In this document: one piece after another, positions 48,438 through 56,448 of the stretch
Position numbering within the stretch: the first letter of the stretch is position 1
Layout: each line of letters starts with the position of its first letter
NCBI GenBank assembly: GCA_900471605.1
Contig: UCEY01000044.1
Coordinates: 62,001-126,000, forward strand
Direction of reading: 5' to 3'
DNA from: Hyphomicrobiales bacterium
Lineage (GTDB): Bacteria > Pseudomonadota > Alphaproteobacteria > Rhizobiales > Rhizobiaceae
Length of the DNA stretch: 64,000 bases
Notes under the pieces: generated by a model
The model's database searches: none
What the model was told of the DNA's origin: nothing
Seen by the model: the letters and a program-made list of their open reading frames with translations, nothing else
Translations under genes and position numbers: made by a program

Positions 48438-49475
48438 TCAGGATGCGGACGAGAAGTCCAGCACCATGCGCCCGTCGATCCTGCCATCCTTGAGGCGGGC
48501 GAAGATATCGTTGATATCTTCGAGCGGCGCCTTGTGGATTTCCGCCTTGACCTTGCCTTCCGCGGCAAAGGCGATTGCCTCGTCGAGATCGCGCCTTGTC
48601 CCGACGATCGAGCCGCGAACGGTGATGCGTTTCAGCACGACATCGAAGATCGGCGTCGGGAACTCGCCGGGCGGCAGGCCGACCAGGCTGACCGTTCCCT
48701 TGCGCCTCGCCATGCGGAGCGCCTGGGAAAAGGCGGGCGGCGAGACGGCTGTCACCAGAACGCCGTGAGCGCCGCCGCCGGTCGCACTGATGACCTCTTC
48801 GACAGCGGTAAGCCGGCGGGCATCCACCATCAGGTCGGCGCCCAGGCTGCGCGCAAGGTCCAGCTTCTCCGTGCTGACGTCGATCGCCGCCACATGCAGG
48901 CCCATCGCCTTGGCATATTGGATCGCCACATGGCCGAGCCCGCCGATGCCCGAGATTGCCACCCATTCGCCGGGCCGCGCCTCGGTTTCCTTGAGCCCCT
49001 TGTAGGTGGTGACGCCGGCGCAGAGGATCGGCGAGATCGCCGCGAAGTCGACGTTCTGGGGCAGCCTTGCGGCGAAGGCGGCCGAAGCGATGACATATTC
49101 GGCAAAGCCGCCATTGCAGCTATAGCCGGTATTGTGCTGGTGCTCGCAAAGCGTTTCCCAGCCGGTCTCGCAATATTCGCAAGCCAGGCAGGCATCGTGC
49201 AGCCAGGCCACGCCCACCGCATCGCCTTCCTTCAATCCGGTCACGCCAGGGCCGAGCTCGACGACGATGCCGGCGGCTTCGTGCCCCGGAATGAAAGGCG
49301 GGTTGGGCTTGACCGGCCAGTCGCCATCGGCCGCATGGAGGTCGGTGTGGCAGACGCCGCAGGCCATGACCTTCACGAGAATTTCGCCGGGCCCCGGCAC
49401 GGGTACCGGGACGCACTCGATCGCAAGCGGTTTGCCGAATTGATGCACGACGGCGGCTTTCATCGTTCTGGCCAT
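48438..49475 (-). CDS. adhP: zinc-dependent alcohol dehydrogenase (AdhP type)
   Basis: A 345-residue medium-chain dehydrogenase. Catalytic zinc motif ACGVCHTDLHAADGDW (~36-51) with GHEAAGIVVELG; structural-zinc cysteines in CLACEYCETGWETLCEHQ (~97-114); NAD motif GIGGLGHVAIQYAKAMGL (~175). The sequence resembles AdhP/AdhA ethanol dehydrogenases closely. It interconverts acetaldehyde and ethanol and could re-oxidise NADH under low oxygen. ATG 49475 follows AAGGAGA. A FixK-type box at 49540-49553 lies at the right distance for activation, with GATAAT as a -10 at 49520-49515. Confidence 0.92.
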   Translation of the reverse strand: MARTMKAAVVHQFGKPLAIECVPVPVPGPGEILVKVMACGVCHTDLHAADGDWPVKPNPPFIPGHEAAGIVVELGPGVTGLKEGDAVGVAWLHDACLACEYCETGWETLCEHQHNTGYSCNGGFAEYVIASAAFAARLPQNVDFAAISPILCAGVTTYKGLKETEARPGEWVAISGIGGLGHVAIQYAKAMGLHVAAIDVSTEKLDLARSLGADLMVDARRLTAVEEVISATGGGAHGVLVTAVSPPAFSQALRMARRKGTVSLVGLPPGEFPTPIFDVVLKRITVRGSIVGTRRDLDEAIAFAAEGKVKAEIHKAPLEDINDIFARLKDGRIDGRMVLDFSSAS

Positions 49476-49539
49476 ATTCGTCTCCTTGTTGTGGGAAGCA
49501 TGAATGCCGCAACGATTATCTCGAACCCGGGCCGCCTCA

Positions 49540-49553
49540 TTGACCCAGCGCAA
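49540..49553 (-). promoter_or_regulatory. FixK-like box of adhP
   Basis: TTGACCCAGCGCAA fits TTG(A/C)-N6-(T/G)CAA. On the minus strand GATAAT (49520-49515) lies at the spacing expected of a -10 for an activator centred near -40. The resulting leader to the adhP ATG would be ~30 bases. Confidence 0.6.
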
Positions 49554-49581
49554 GCGAAGGTGACGGTTCGGCCTGCGCCCC

Positions 49582-49597
49582 ATTGACGCGCGTCAAT
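49582..49597 (+). promoter_or_regulatory. perfect FixK-like palindrome upstream of 147-aa gene
   Basis: ATTGACGCGCGTCAAT is a perfect 16-bp palindrome containing TTGAC-N4-GTCAA. It is centred ~96 bases before the ATG of the divergent plus-strand gene, and is the second such box in the same intergenic region. Confidence 0.6.
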
Positions 49598-49685
49598 GTC
49601 CATGGCGTCGAGGGTGTTAGGAAATGGGGTTCAGGGAGCCGGCCTGCGCGGTCTGCACAGGTCTTCTTGCAGCGAGGATATGGAG

Positions 49686-50129
49686 ATGGATTACGATGTG
49701 GGTGTCCTCAACGCGGCGGATGTCTACCGCGCTTTCCCGGTTGTCCAGCTGATCATGTCGCGCCTGGATCTGGAGACGTGGAAACGGCTGACCGCTTCGG
49801 CCTCGTCGCGCCGCAACTGGCTGACGGTGAGGGATGCGCAAGGATATATTCGCGGCCTCTGCCACGTCTTCACCCGCGAGCATCCGGTTCACGGACGCCA
49901 GCTCGAAATCCCGATCTTTGCGTCCGTCGGTTTCCTCGACGACCGGGATGTTGCGCGGCGCCTTTTCGAGTTCGCCAAGCTGCGCGCCAAACTGGACGGC
50001 TGTGAAAAGGTCCATTTCTGGTCCTCGGCATCGAAGGATTGGGACAGCTTCGATACTCTCAGGACCCTGGAGTGCTGGGACGACGGCCTCGTTTATGATC
50101 TGGGCACCGACCGCGCCACCATTCATTGA
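49686..50129 (+). CDS. hypothetical protein, possibly GNAT-like (147 aa)
   Basis: A 147-residue protein. The segment YIRGLCHVFTREHPVHGRQLEIPIFASVGFLDDRDVARRLFEFAKLRAKLDGCEKVHFWSS reads like the central beta strands and helix of a GNAT fold, though no clear acetyl-CoA loop is seen. ATG 49686 has GAGG 8 bases upstream; an ATG two codons earlier is also possible. It is divergent from adhP and preceded by a perfect FixK-like palindrome, so oxygen-limited expression is likely. Function unknown. Confidence 0.65.
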   Translation: MDYDVGVLNAADVYRAFPVVQLIMSRLDLETWKRLTASASSRRNWLTVRDAQGYIRGLCHVFTREHPVHGRQLEIPIFASVGFLDDRDVARRLFEFAKLRAKLDGCEKVHFWSSASKDWDSFDTLRTLECWDDGLVYDLGTDRATIH

Positions 50130-50183
50130 TTGCGTCGCGTTCCGGGGCAGCCGCCCGGGAAACAAGTTCGGTCTCCATCCGGA

Positions 50184-50447
50184 TCAGCGCAGGTCGGCAG
50201 CCGTCAGCGTGTAGGTGGTTCCCCGATTGGGATGATAAGCCTTGATTGCCGCATCCTGGATGCTTGATCTGGCCGCGTCGAAGGCCCTGAGATAATCGGC
50301 CTCCGACATCCCCGCCGCCATGGTGTCGGAGAGCGCTTTGGCCTCCACGAAGAACCTGACCTCGAACATGCCGTCGTAACCCATGAAACGAACGACCTTG
50401 CGCGTTTCGTCGAAACTGCGGCTTCTGTTCGGAAATGTCAGGGTCAT
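50184..50447 (-). CDS. DUF1488 family protein
   Basis: An 87-residue protein matching the DUF1488 pattern: an N-terminal strand (LTFPNRSRSFDETRKVVRFMGYDGMFEVRFFVEAKAL), then a helix with AFDAARSSIQDAAIKAYHPNRGTTYTLTAADL. The family is small and uncharacterised, widespread in proteobacteria. It is an isolated gene on the minus strand in the small-protein cluster; no promoter is recognised. Confidence 0.8.
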   Translation of the reverse strand: MTLTFPNRSRSFDETRKVVRFMGYDGMFEVRFFVEAKALSDTMAAGMSEADYLRAFDAARSSIQDAAIKAYHPNRGTTYTLTAADLR

Positions 50448-50533
50448 GACGGTTTCATCCGAAATGGAACGCCTTTCTCTTGGAGCCGGCGTTCCGGTTG
50501 CCGATGGATGCGCTGCCAGCTTCGCGATCCGGG

Positions 50534-50677
50534 TCAGAATAGATCGCGAAGCAGGATGTAGAGAATGAACGTCATGGATATCAGCGGCACTGCCATGCGG
50601 AACAGATATCCGTAGCCTGCCCGATGTAACTGCGGGCCTGTCTGGGAAGAAGGTTGGATTCGCCTGATGGAAGACAT
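50534..50677 (-). CDS. small single-span membrane protein (47 aa)
   Basis: A 47-residue protein, MSSIRRIQPSSQTGPQ followed by a membrane helix (YLFRMAVPLISMTFILYILL) and a short acidic end RDLF. GAGGAGG precedes the ATG. Its leader and first three codons are nearly the same as those of the unrelated gene starting at 54953, so expression is probably coordinated. Not recognised as a family. Confidence 0.6.
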   Translation of the reverse strand: MSSIRRIQPSSQTGPQLHRAGYGYLFRMAVPLISMTFILYILLRDLF

Positions 50678-50876
50678 GTCGTCCTCCTCGTTGGGGCCAG
50701 GGCTCGCGCCCTTGATCGCAGCGCCCGTTCTGAATCTGCTACCTGCATTCAATGTGGGGCGAAGCCGGACAAAGGCAAGAGGAGCGCTCTCATGTCCTCA
50801 GGATACGAGAGGTCTGCCGCAGCCGCATTTCATGTGATCCGGCTGCTGCATGTCGAACGGCATGGCCGTTTGCCGG

Positions 50877-51221
50877 TTATTTGTTCTTCAGGAGCCACAT
50901 CTTGCCGGCCATGGTGATCCCATGCGCCGATTCCTCCACCGAGACCTCCTCGTTGAGGGTGCGCAGAAGACCGTATTCCCTGAGTTCGTTCAACGTCGTC
51001 GTCGTCAGGAACTTGATCTTCTGCGGGCGTTCCTTGAACCGGTCGTTGCGCGCGTAGGTCACGACCGCATTCAGATGCGTCCACTTCTTGGCTTCCTGCG
51101 GAAACAGGTCACCATCCTTGGCGAGCTTGAGCCCCCTGATCTGGGTCGGCGTCAGCTCGACCGCCAACGCATGCGCCGCAGTCGGGGTGGTTGCAGTCTT
51201 GATATTCTCGGTCGTGTTCAA
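50877..51221 (-). CDS. hypothetical protein (114 aa)
   Basis: A 114-residue soluble protein starting MNTTENIKTATTPTAAHAL. The part from ~25 on (LTPTQIRGLKLAKDGDLFP, KFLTTTTLNELREYGLLRTL, ITMAGKMWLLKNK) has the alternating helix-strand pattern of a winged-helix unit: a helix ending in 'LxxxGLL' and a closing 'T..G...L'. DNA binding is possible but unproven. Base composition and codon pattern agree with its neighbours. No domain name could be assigned. Confidence 0.6.
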   Translation of the reverse strand: MNTTENIKTATTPTAAHALAVELTPTQIRGLKLAKDGDLFPQEAKKWTHLNAVVTYARNDRFKERPQKIKFLTTTTLNELREYGLLRTLNEEVSVEESAHGITMAGKMWLLKNK

Positions 51222-51375
51222 TGGTCAGTCCTTGATCGGTCGGGAGGTAGTTGTGCATTCGGCGCATCGGCGAGTTCGAAGAACAAAGGCCCGTGGAGCC
51301 GATGCCAAACGGCACGAGCATGTGGCGTGCCGAAGCGGGATGTGCCTGCACGTTCTCAGGCACAGGCTTCAAGAT

Positions 51376-51756
51376 TCAGCGCTGGCGGGCCTTGCGGGCA
51401 GCGTAGCGACGGTCGCGCTCCGCCTTGCGGGCGGCTTCATCGGCTATGACCCGGGCAATCCGGTCGTTGGCTTCCGCTTGCCGGGCCTCGGCCTCGGCCT
51501 TCTCATGGGCTTCCGCGGCTGCAGCCCTCGCGGCCGCTTCCTGCAACACACGCTCGTTCTCGGCAGCCTTCAGGGCTTCGCGCTCGGCGCGGCGGGCTTC
51601 TCTCGCGGCGGCAACGGCCTCGCGCTCGGCGCGCCGTTCCTGCATGGCGGGGTCATTCGGTTTAGGGGCGGACGCGAACTTCGCCAAAAGCTCTTTCTTG
51701 GCAGCCGCCGCGTTCTTACGGCGGTCGGCAAAGCTGTTGTCGCTCGGGTGTCTCAA
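51376..51756 (-). CDS. DUF6481-like Ala/Arg/Glu-rich coiled-coil protein
   Basis: A 126-residue, almost wholly helical protein rich in Ala, Arg, Glu and Lys (FADRRKNAAAAKKELLAKF, then long EAVAAAREARRAEREALKAAENE-type segments). It resembles the DUF6481 family of short alphaproteobacterial proteins (N-terminal F-x-x-R, AAKKELLAKF). The start is probably TTG 51756, with AAGGA 8 bases upstream; the frame continues upstream to 51810 without a ribosome site. It is next to cspA on the same strand but separated by the cspA terminator. Role unknown; stress or nucleic-acid binding is a guess. Confidence 0.65.
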   Translation of the reverse strand: MRHPSDNSFADRRKNAAAAKKELLAKFASAPKPNDPAMQERRAEREAVAAAREARRAEREALKAAENERVLQEAAARAAAAEAHEKAEAEARQAEANDRIARVIADEAARKAERDRRYAARKARQR

Positions 51757-51856
51757 AGTATCTTCCTTGTCAGATCTGGAATGTTGCGGTTGAAAACGAA
51801 TATCGCGCAAGACGGGAGGTCATGCAAATATTCGCGTCAGCCAATTGCCTCAACGG

Positions 51857-51881
51857 AAAAAGGCCAGACATCGGTCTGGCC
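51857..51881 (-). terminator. intrinsic terminator after cspA
   Basis: On the minus strand GGCCAGAC (51881-51874), a 4-base loop and GTCTGGCC (51869-51862) form a perfect 8-bp stem followed by TTTTT (51861-51857), 57 bases after the cspA stop. Confidence 0.85.
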
Positions 51882-51937
51882 TTCGCATATCTTTTACCGC
51901 CACGCCAGTACATCCGTGGTCATGGGAGGTTAAAGTT

Positions 51938-52147
51938 TTAGGCAGCCTGGAGCTGGCCTGCGGACATCTTGCCCGACTTGCGGTCACGCTCGAGTTCAAA
52001 TGCGAGCTTCTGGCCTTCGACGATCGAGCCCATACCGGCGCGTTCGACGGCAGAGATGTGAACGAAGACGTCGGCGCTGCCGTCGTCAGGCTGAATGAAG
52101 CCGAAGCCTTTGGTGGCGTTGAACCATTTAACTGTGCCAGTGGCCAT
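51938..52147 (-). CDS. cold-shock protein, CspA family
   Basis: A 69-residue single cold-shock domain. RNP1 is KGFGFIQPDD and RNP2 is VFVHISAVERAG, after the typical start MATGTVKWFNATKG. It binds single-stranded nucleic acids as an RNA chaperone. ATG 52147 follows GAAAGGG. About 280 bases lie upstream before the next gene, room for the long 5' leader common for csp genes. A strong terminator follows. Which csp paralogue it is cannot be told. Confidence 0.95.
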   Translation of the reverse strand: MATGTVKWFNATKGFGFIQPDDGSADVFVHISAVERAGMGSIVEGQKLAFELERDRKSGKMSAGQLQAA

Positions 52148-52433
52148 AACGAACCCTTTCTTAGCAACATTGATAAACCACCGGGCGACGCACGGCGGGT
52201 GTTTCGACTTTTGAGAGGGAAAGTTCGTCAAGAAGCGCAAGGCGCAGCAGTAACAAAGATCGGCAAACAAAGTATCGATGCGCTTTACCTAATCCACCGC
52301 GACCGAACTGTCAACTTCCTGTTTCTGAAATTGCTGAATATACTATTCCTGATTGTGAAGCTGCGCCGCAAAAGGATATCTGCGGTACCTACGGTCCTGT
52401 CGCAGAAACCAGGGGTACCGGGGGTCTTGAGAT

Positions 52434-53249
52434 TTAGGCCGACGCCGTCACTTCTTCGGTCGTCACCTCGAAATAAGACAGGATTGCCGGGCCGAAGGCG
52501 GTCGAAAGAGCCACGTCCGTCGCATCCCGCCCCGTCGCCATCAGGATGCGGCCGATCCGGGGTGTATTGTGGCGGGCATCGACCGTATTCCAGCGGCCGC
52601 CGAGATAAACCTGGAACCAGGCGCTGAAATCCATCGGGTTCGGATCCTTCGGAACACCGATATCGCCAAGATAGCCGGTACAATAACGCGCCGGGATGTT
52701 CATGCAGCGGCACAGCGTGATGGCGAGATGCGCAAAATCCCGGCAAACCCCGGTGCGATCGGTATATCCCCCAAACGCCGTCCTCAGCGGGTCCGCGTTC
52801 TGGTAATTGAAGGCGATGTGCTTGTGGACGAAGTCGAGGATCGCCTGCACCCGCGGCCAGCCGACAGGGGTGGAGGAAAATGTCTTCCAGGCGAAATCCG
52901 CAAGGCGGTCGGTATCGCAGTAGCGGCTGCCCAGCAGGAAGACCAGCACGTCGTCGGGCAGGTCCTTGATGTCGTGCTGGAAGGCATCTTGCGGCACCGG
53001 ATCGGGCAGACCGTCGTCATAGATCTCGAACTCGGTGGAAATCGTCGTTAGACCCGGCGGCGCGACGATGCGGCTGCAGGCGTTTCCGAAACTGTCGAGA
53101 TAACCGCGGGCGTCGATAGGCCGGTCGAAGCTCAGCACCTGTTCGCTCAGCAAGTCCGCCCGACGCGTGGGATGGATATTGAGGACCAGCAGCATGGCCG
53201 TATCGTGCTGGCATTCATAAACCAGGCGAAACCCCGCGCGTATCTTCAT
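52434..53249 (-). CDS. transglutaminase-like family protein (271 aa)
   Basis: A 271-residue cysteine-protease-fold protein. The N-terminal beta domain (MKIRAGFRLVYECQHDTAMLLVLNIHP) is followed by the transglutaminase core with catalytic Cys in DRTGVCRDFAHLAITLCRCM (~residue 168), then a Trp-rich segment with the Asp in RWNTVDARHN. The usual HAW histidine appears replaced by FSAWFQVYLGG, so the catalytic His may be lost or displaced. These proteins often act as peptidases or amidases on cell-wall or ribosomal peptides. It is 75 bases downstream of a second member of the same family. Confidence 0.83.
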   Translation of the reverse strand: MKIRAGFRLVYECQHDTAMLLVLNIHPTRRADLLSEQVLSFDRPIDARGYLDSFGNACSRIVAPPGLTTISTEFEIYDDGLPDPVPQDAFQHDIKDLPDDVLVFLLGSRYCDTDRLADFAWKTFSSTPVGWPRVQAILDFVHKHIAFNYQNADPLRTAFGGYTDRTGVCRDFAHLAITLCRCMNIPARYCTGYLGDIGVPKDPNPMDFSAWFQVYLGGRWNTVDARHNTPRIGRILMATGRDATDVALSTAFGPAILSYFEVTTEEVTASA

Positions 53250-53324
53250 GATCGTATCCCTGCGAAGGACCTCTTCCCGAATTGGCGGCTCAGCGGCAAC
53301 GCTCGAAGAACGCCTGTGTTCCGG

Positions 53325-54221
53325 TCACCCGTGGAGTTTCACGCTATGGTCGTCGGTGGTCACGTTGACCTGCACGGACATGCTGTCGAAATCGGACTCG
53401 GCGCCATCGTAGCTCCCCGATAGCGGAATTGCCTGCCGGGGATCGCGAGCGACGCCGACGCGGATCAGGTCGCGGTTGCCGACGATGCCGTTGGTGGGAT
53501 CGAACTCGACCCAGCCGGCACCGGGAAGATAGATCTGGCACCAGGCATGGGTCGATCCACCGCCGAGCGTTATCGATCCGTCGCGATCGGGCACATAGAT
53601 GTAGCCGGTGACGAAACGCGCCGCCAGGCCGAGCGCCCGCGCCGCCTCCATCATCAGAAGTGCGAAATCGCGGCAGGTGCCGCGGCGCAGCTGCAGGGTC
53701 TCAAGCGGCGGCTGCGTCCCGTGTTCCAGACGCCGGCCGTAGATGAAGCTCTCATGGATGGCAAAGCACATTGTCATCAGGAGGTGGCCGGTTTCGGTCG
53801 GGTGGCCGATCTTGACGAATTGCCGCGCCCATTTGCCGAGCCGATCCTCGGGATCGGGATAGTGGCGGTGGATGGTGCGCTCCAGATCGAAGGCTTCTTC
53901 CGGATCGTATGTGAAAGGATAGGTGAGGGCCTCGTCGTCGATCTGGAAATCCATCGCCACCTGCGGCGTGTGGTCGAGGCGGATGATCGTTTCGAACCGG
54001 AGTTCGGACGAGGCTTTCGAGATCTCCACGAGCGCGACGCAATTGCCGAAGACATCGTGGATCCACCGGACATGGTCCGGTTTTGGATGGACATCGAGCC
54101 GGGAGCTCAGCAAGGTCTGGTCAAAGCTGTCACGCGGCCTGAACATCAGCCTGTGTTCGCCGAACTCCACCGGCCTTTTATACCGGTAGGAGGTGACATG
54201 CCGGACGGAAAATATCGTCAT
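53325..54221 (-). CDS. transglutaminase-like family protein (298 aa)
   Basis: A 298-residue transglutaminase-core protein with the N-terminal domain MTIFSVRHVTSYRYKRPVEFGEHRLMFRPRD characteristic of the bacterial group. The complete triad is visible: Cys in RRGTCRDFALLMMEAARALG (~182), His in STHAWCQIYLPGAG (~223), and Asp in WVEFDPTNGIVGN (~238). It likely hydrolyses or cross-links peptide amide bonds; the substrate is unknown. It precedes the second family member on the same strand and probably shares its transcript. Confidence 0.85.
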   Translation of the reverse strand: MTIFSVRHVTSYRYKRPVEFGEHRLMFRPRDSFDQTLLSSRLDVHPKPDHVRWIHDVFGNCVALVEISKASSELRFETIIRLDHTPQVAMDFQIDDEALTYPFTYDPEEAFDLERTIHRHYPDPEDRLGKWARQFVKIGHPTETGHLLMTMCFAIHESFIYGRRLEHGTQPPLETLQLRRGTCRDFALLMMEAARALGLAARFVTGYIYVPDRDGSITLGGGSTHAWCQIYLPGAGWVEFDPTNGIVGNRDLIRVGVARDPRQAIPLSGSYDGAESDFDSMSVQVNVTTDDHSVKLHG

Positions 54222-54400
54222 CCCATCACCCCAGAAGTATCATGGCCGGCACGCGCCGGCGCGGGGGCTTTTATCGGACCCTGCATGGATCAGCGTCTTG
54301 GCAGGCACCGTGCGAAGACGACAGGAAAAACCGGCATTGCGGAAGGATCTCCGCACCGTCGGATTGCAGCTCTGCCTGTATGCCGGGAAGGCATTGATCC

Positions 54401-54435
54401 GCGCCGGAGGCGCCCCGATATGGCACCTCCGGCGC
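54401..54435 (-). terminator. hairpin after the 46-aa basic protein gene
   Basis: GCGCCGGAGG (54401-54410) pairs perfectly with CCTCCGGCGC (54426-54435), 10 bp with a 15-base loop, starting 10 bases past the stop on the minus strand. It lacks a T-run. Confidence 0.5.
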
Positions 54436-54444
54436 GAAGAGCCG

Positions 54445-54585
54445 TTATTTCGGCTTCTTGCTGGAGGTGGGGCCGCTGCCGGCGAGCTTGACCTGCGCGC
54501 CTGCGGGCGCTGCCGTCACCGCTGCGGCCTTGTCTTTTTTCGGTTTGCGAACTTCGCGATTACTTCGTACCTGGCCTTTAGCCAT
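54445..54585 (-). CDS. small basic Lys/Ala-rich protein (46 aa)
   Basis: A 46-residue very basic protein: MAKGQVRSNREVRKPKKDKA, then an Ala/Pro linker and a SSKKPK tail. CAGGAGG lies 6 bases before the ATG at 54585. Short proteins starting MAKGQxRSNREVRKPK are common in proteobacteria; their function is not established, and nucleic-acid contact is only inferred from charge. A hairpin follows the stop. Confidence 0.7.
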   Translation of the reverse strand: MAKGQVRSNREVRKPKKDKAAAVTAAPAGAQVKLAGSGPTSSKKPK

Positions 54586-54698
54586 TTTGTCCTCCTGAGC
54601 GGCGATGGAAAGTCGAGAAGCGAACTCTTGTACGGCCGAAAGGCATGCAAAGCGTGAAATGGCCGATTTGCGAAATCCCGCCTTTGTCGGCCGAAACC

Positions 54699-54953
54699 TC
54701 AAAGCTGCGGTGCTGCAGTATCTCTGTATGTGCTCAACGAGGCCGATATTGCGGCCCCGAAGCTGTTTTCGGGACGATCGCCAAAACGGGCAAGCAAAAT
54801 CGCGGCCCCCGTTCCGCCGGCTCGGCCGCTGACAAGCATGCCGCCCGGCTGCGTACGCTCCCTGAACGCGTGAAGCTCGATATTTTCCCGATATCCCGGG
54901 CCGCTGACACGGACCAGATTGCGGGAGATGGTCTGTGAGAAGTCGGAAGACAT
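54699..54953 (-). CDS. hypothetical protein (84 aa)
   Basis: An 84-residue protein starting MSSDFSQTISRNLVRVSGPGY with a very strong AAAGGAGG site 5 bases upstream. The interior (GGMLVSGRAGGTGAAILLARFGDRP) has no recognised motif. The 36 bases spanning the ribosome site and first codons match those of the gene starting at 50677. Reality rests on that shared leader and the ribosome site. Confidence 0.55.
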   Translation of the reverse strand: MSSDFSQTISRNLVRVSGPGYRENIELHAFRERTQPGGMLVSGRAGGTGAAILLARFGDRPENSFGAAISASLSTYRDTAAPQL

Positions 54954-55105
54954 GACGTCCTCCTTTCATTGGAGCCAGGGTGTAAAATTCCTGAAGCGGC
55001 AACGCCCTTTACATGGTTGCCGAACCAGCATCATGCGCCCGAGTTGCGCCAAACGCAACTGCTCCGGGTGTCTCGGAAGCCACAATCGTGACGTGGGTCG
55101 CCGGG

Positions 55106-55276
55106 CTATATCTTCTTCGGAGCAAGCGGCTTTTTCGCCGGCTTCTGGGGATGGCCCGGCGCGATCGGATCGCTGGCGGGAAAAGTCTCTTCGAGCGACT
55201 CTTCCAGATAATCGTCCTGCTCCTTGGCGACGTCCTTGGGTGTCGCGGGCGCTGGCGTCTTGTTTGCTTTTCCCAT
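55106..55276 (-). CDS. small 'EETFPASDP' motif protein (56 aa)
   Basis: A 56-residue protein: MGKANKTPAPATPKDV, then LEESLEETFPASDPIAPG, then a Lys/Pro-rich tail. The acidic (E/D)E.LEETFPASDP motif is seen in many short proteobacterial proteins, to my recollection, and is not functionally understood. GAGGGAG lies 6 bases before the ATG. The frame is too short for most gene callers but has a recognisable motif. Confidence 0.7.
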   Translation of the reverse strand: MGKANKTPAPATPKDVAKEQDDYLEESLEETFPASDPIAPGHPQKPAKKPLAPKKI

Positions 55277-55338
55277 TTCGAACTCCCTCTTCGTATCCCG
55301 ACAATCCTACTCCCGTTTATCCGAAGGCAGAAGGCGCG

Positions 55339-56445
55339 TTATCGCAGGGACCTGCGGAAGCCGCGCAGCGAGAACGCGAAGAAGGCAGTCGCGATGACCA
55401 ACAGCCAGGCGAATTGCGGCCAGACGACCGAGAACCCGGCGCCGCGATAAAGGATCGCCTGGGCAAGCAGGATGAAATGCGTGTTGGGCGCGGCGAGCAT
55501 GATCGTCTGGATCACCTCCGGCATGCTTTCACGCGGGGTCGTCGCACCCGAGAGGATCTGCAGCGGCAGGAGAACCAGCATCAGCAGCAGGCCGAACTGC
55601 GGCATGGAGCCCGCAAGCGTGGCAAGTGCAATCCCCATGGCGGTGGCCGCCAGGAGATGCAGTGCCGCCCCTGCCATGAACAGCGAGATCGATCCTTCGA
55701 TCGGAACCTTCAGCAATCCCTGCACCACGAAGATCAGCGAAAGCAGGGTTGCGGCGAACACCACCAGCCCCATCGACCACACTTTCGCGGCCATGATTTC
55801 GAACGGCGTCAGCGGCATCACCAGCAGGTGTTCCACCGTTCCGTGCTCCCGCTCGCGGATCAGCGCGGTGCCAGTCAGGATGATCGCCAGCATCGTGACG
55901 TTGTTGATGACGTTCATCACCGATGCGAACCACATCTGGTTGAGTTCGGGATTGAACCGCGCACGCAATGCGAGGTCCACCGTCGGCGCACGGCTTTCTT
56001 CGGCGGAGAAGCCCGAGACCTCGGTCGAGACGATGTTCTGCACGTAGCCGGATCCGGAAAACGCCTGGGTCATGCGGGTCGCATCGACGTTGAGCTGGAC
56101 GACCGGTGTCTTGCCGGCGATCAGGTCGCTCTGGAAGTTCGGCGGAATATCGAGCGCGAACGTATCGGTGCCGGCATCCATGCGGGCATCCATCTCATCC
56201 GCGGTGATCATCGCCGGCGGCTTGAAATAGGGGCGGAGGAAGGAGTCGGCGATCCGCCGCGAAAGCGGCGAACTGTCCTCGTCGACGATCGCGATCGGCG
56301 CGTTGTTCAATGTTTCGGGAACGGCTTTTGCTTCCGTATAAACGGCGATCGTGAAGGAGTAGGCAATCAGCCCGAGCAAAATCGGATCGCGCATCAGGCC
56401 GCGCAGTTCCTTGATCCCGAGATGGAAGATGTTGGCGAGCCGCAT
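55339..56445 (-). CDS. ABC-2 type transporter permease (YhhJ-like)
   Basis: A 368-residue ABC-2 membrane subunit: one N-terminal helix, a large periplasmic domain (~45-170), and five helices in the C-terminal half, with the family motif LIREREHGTVEHLLVMPLTPFEIMAAKVW (~196). It is last in a HlyD-(ABC-ABC-permease)-permease operon of the YhiI-RbbA-YhhJ / YbhGFSR type, which exports drugs or other cationic compounds. It begins 3 bases after the stop of the preceding gene. Confidence 0.9.
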   Translation of the reverse strand: MRLANIFHLGIKELRGLMRDPILLGLIAYSFTIAVYTEAKAVPETLNNAPIAIVDEDSSPLSRRIADSFLRPYFKPPAMITADEMDARMDAGTDTFALDIPPNFQSDLIAGKTPVVQLNVDATRMTQAFSGSGYVQNIVSTEVSGFSAEESRAPTVDLALRARFNPELNQMWFASVMNVINNVTMLAIILTGTALIREREHGTVEHLLVMPLTPFEIMAAKVWSMGLVVFAATLLSLIFVVQGLLKVPIEGSISLFMAGAALHLLAATAMGIALATLAGSMPQFGLLLMLVLLPLQILSGATTPRESMPEVIQTIMLAAPNTHFILLAQAILYRGAGFSVVWPQFAWLLVIATAFFAFSLRGFRRSLR

Positions 56446-56448
56446 CCG

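Noticed and set aside
50792..50917. 41-codon plus-strand frame behind AGAGGAG
   Set aside because: The ribosome-like site is good, but the frame runs into the 3' end of the opposite gene and its composition gives no sign of coding; left out as unproven.
51222..51375. Possible short gene between the 114-aa and DUF6481-like genes
   Set aside because: Frames there lack a ribosome site and continue out of frame into the neighbour.
55042..55060. AGTTGCG-ccaaa-CGCAACT inverted repeat resembling a FixK box
   Set aside because: The half-sites TTGC/GCAA are separated by 7 rather than 6 bases, and it could as well be a hairpin after the 56-aa gene.
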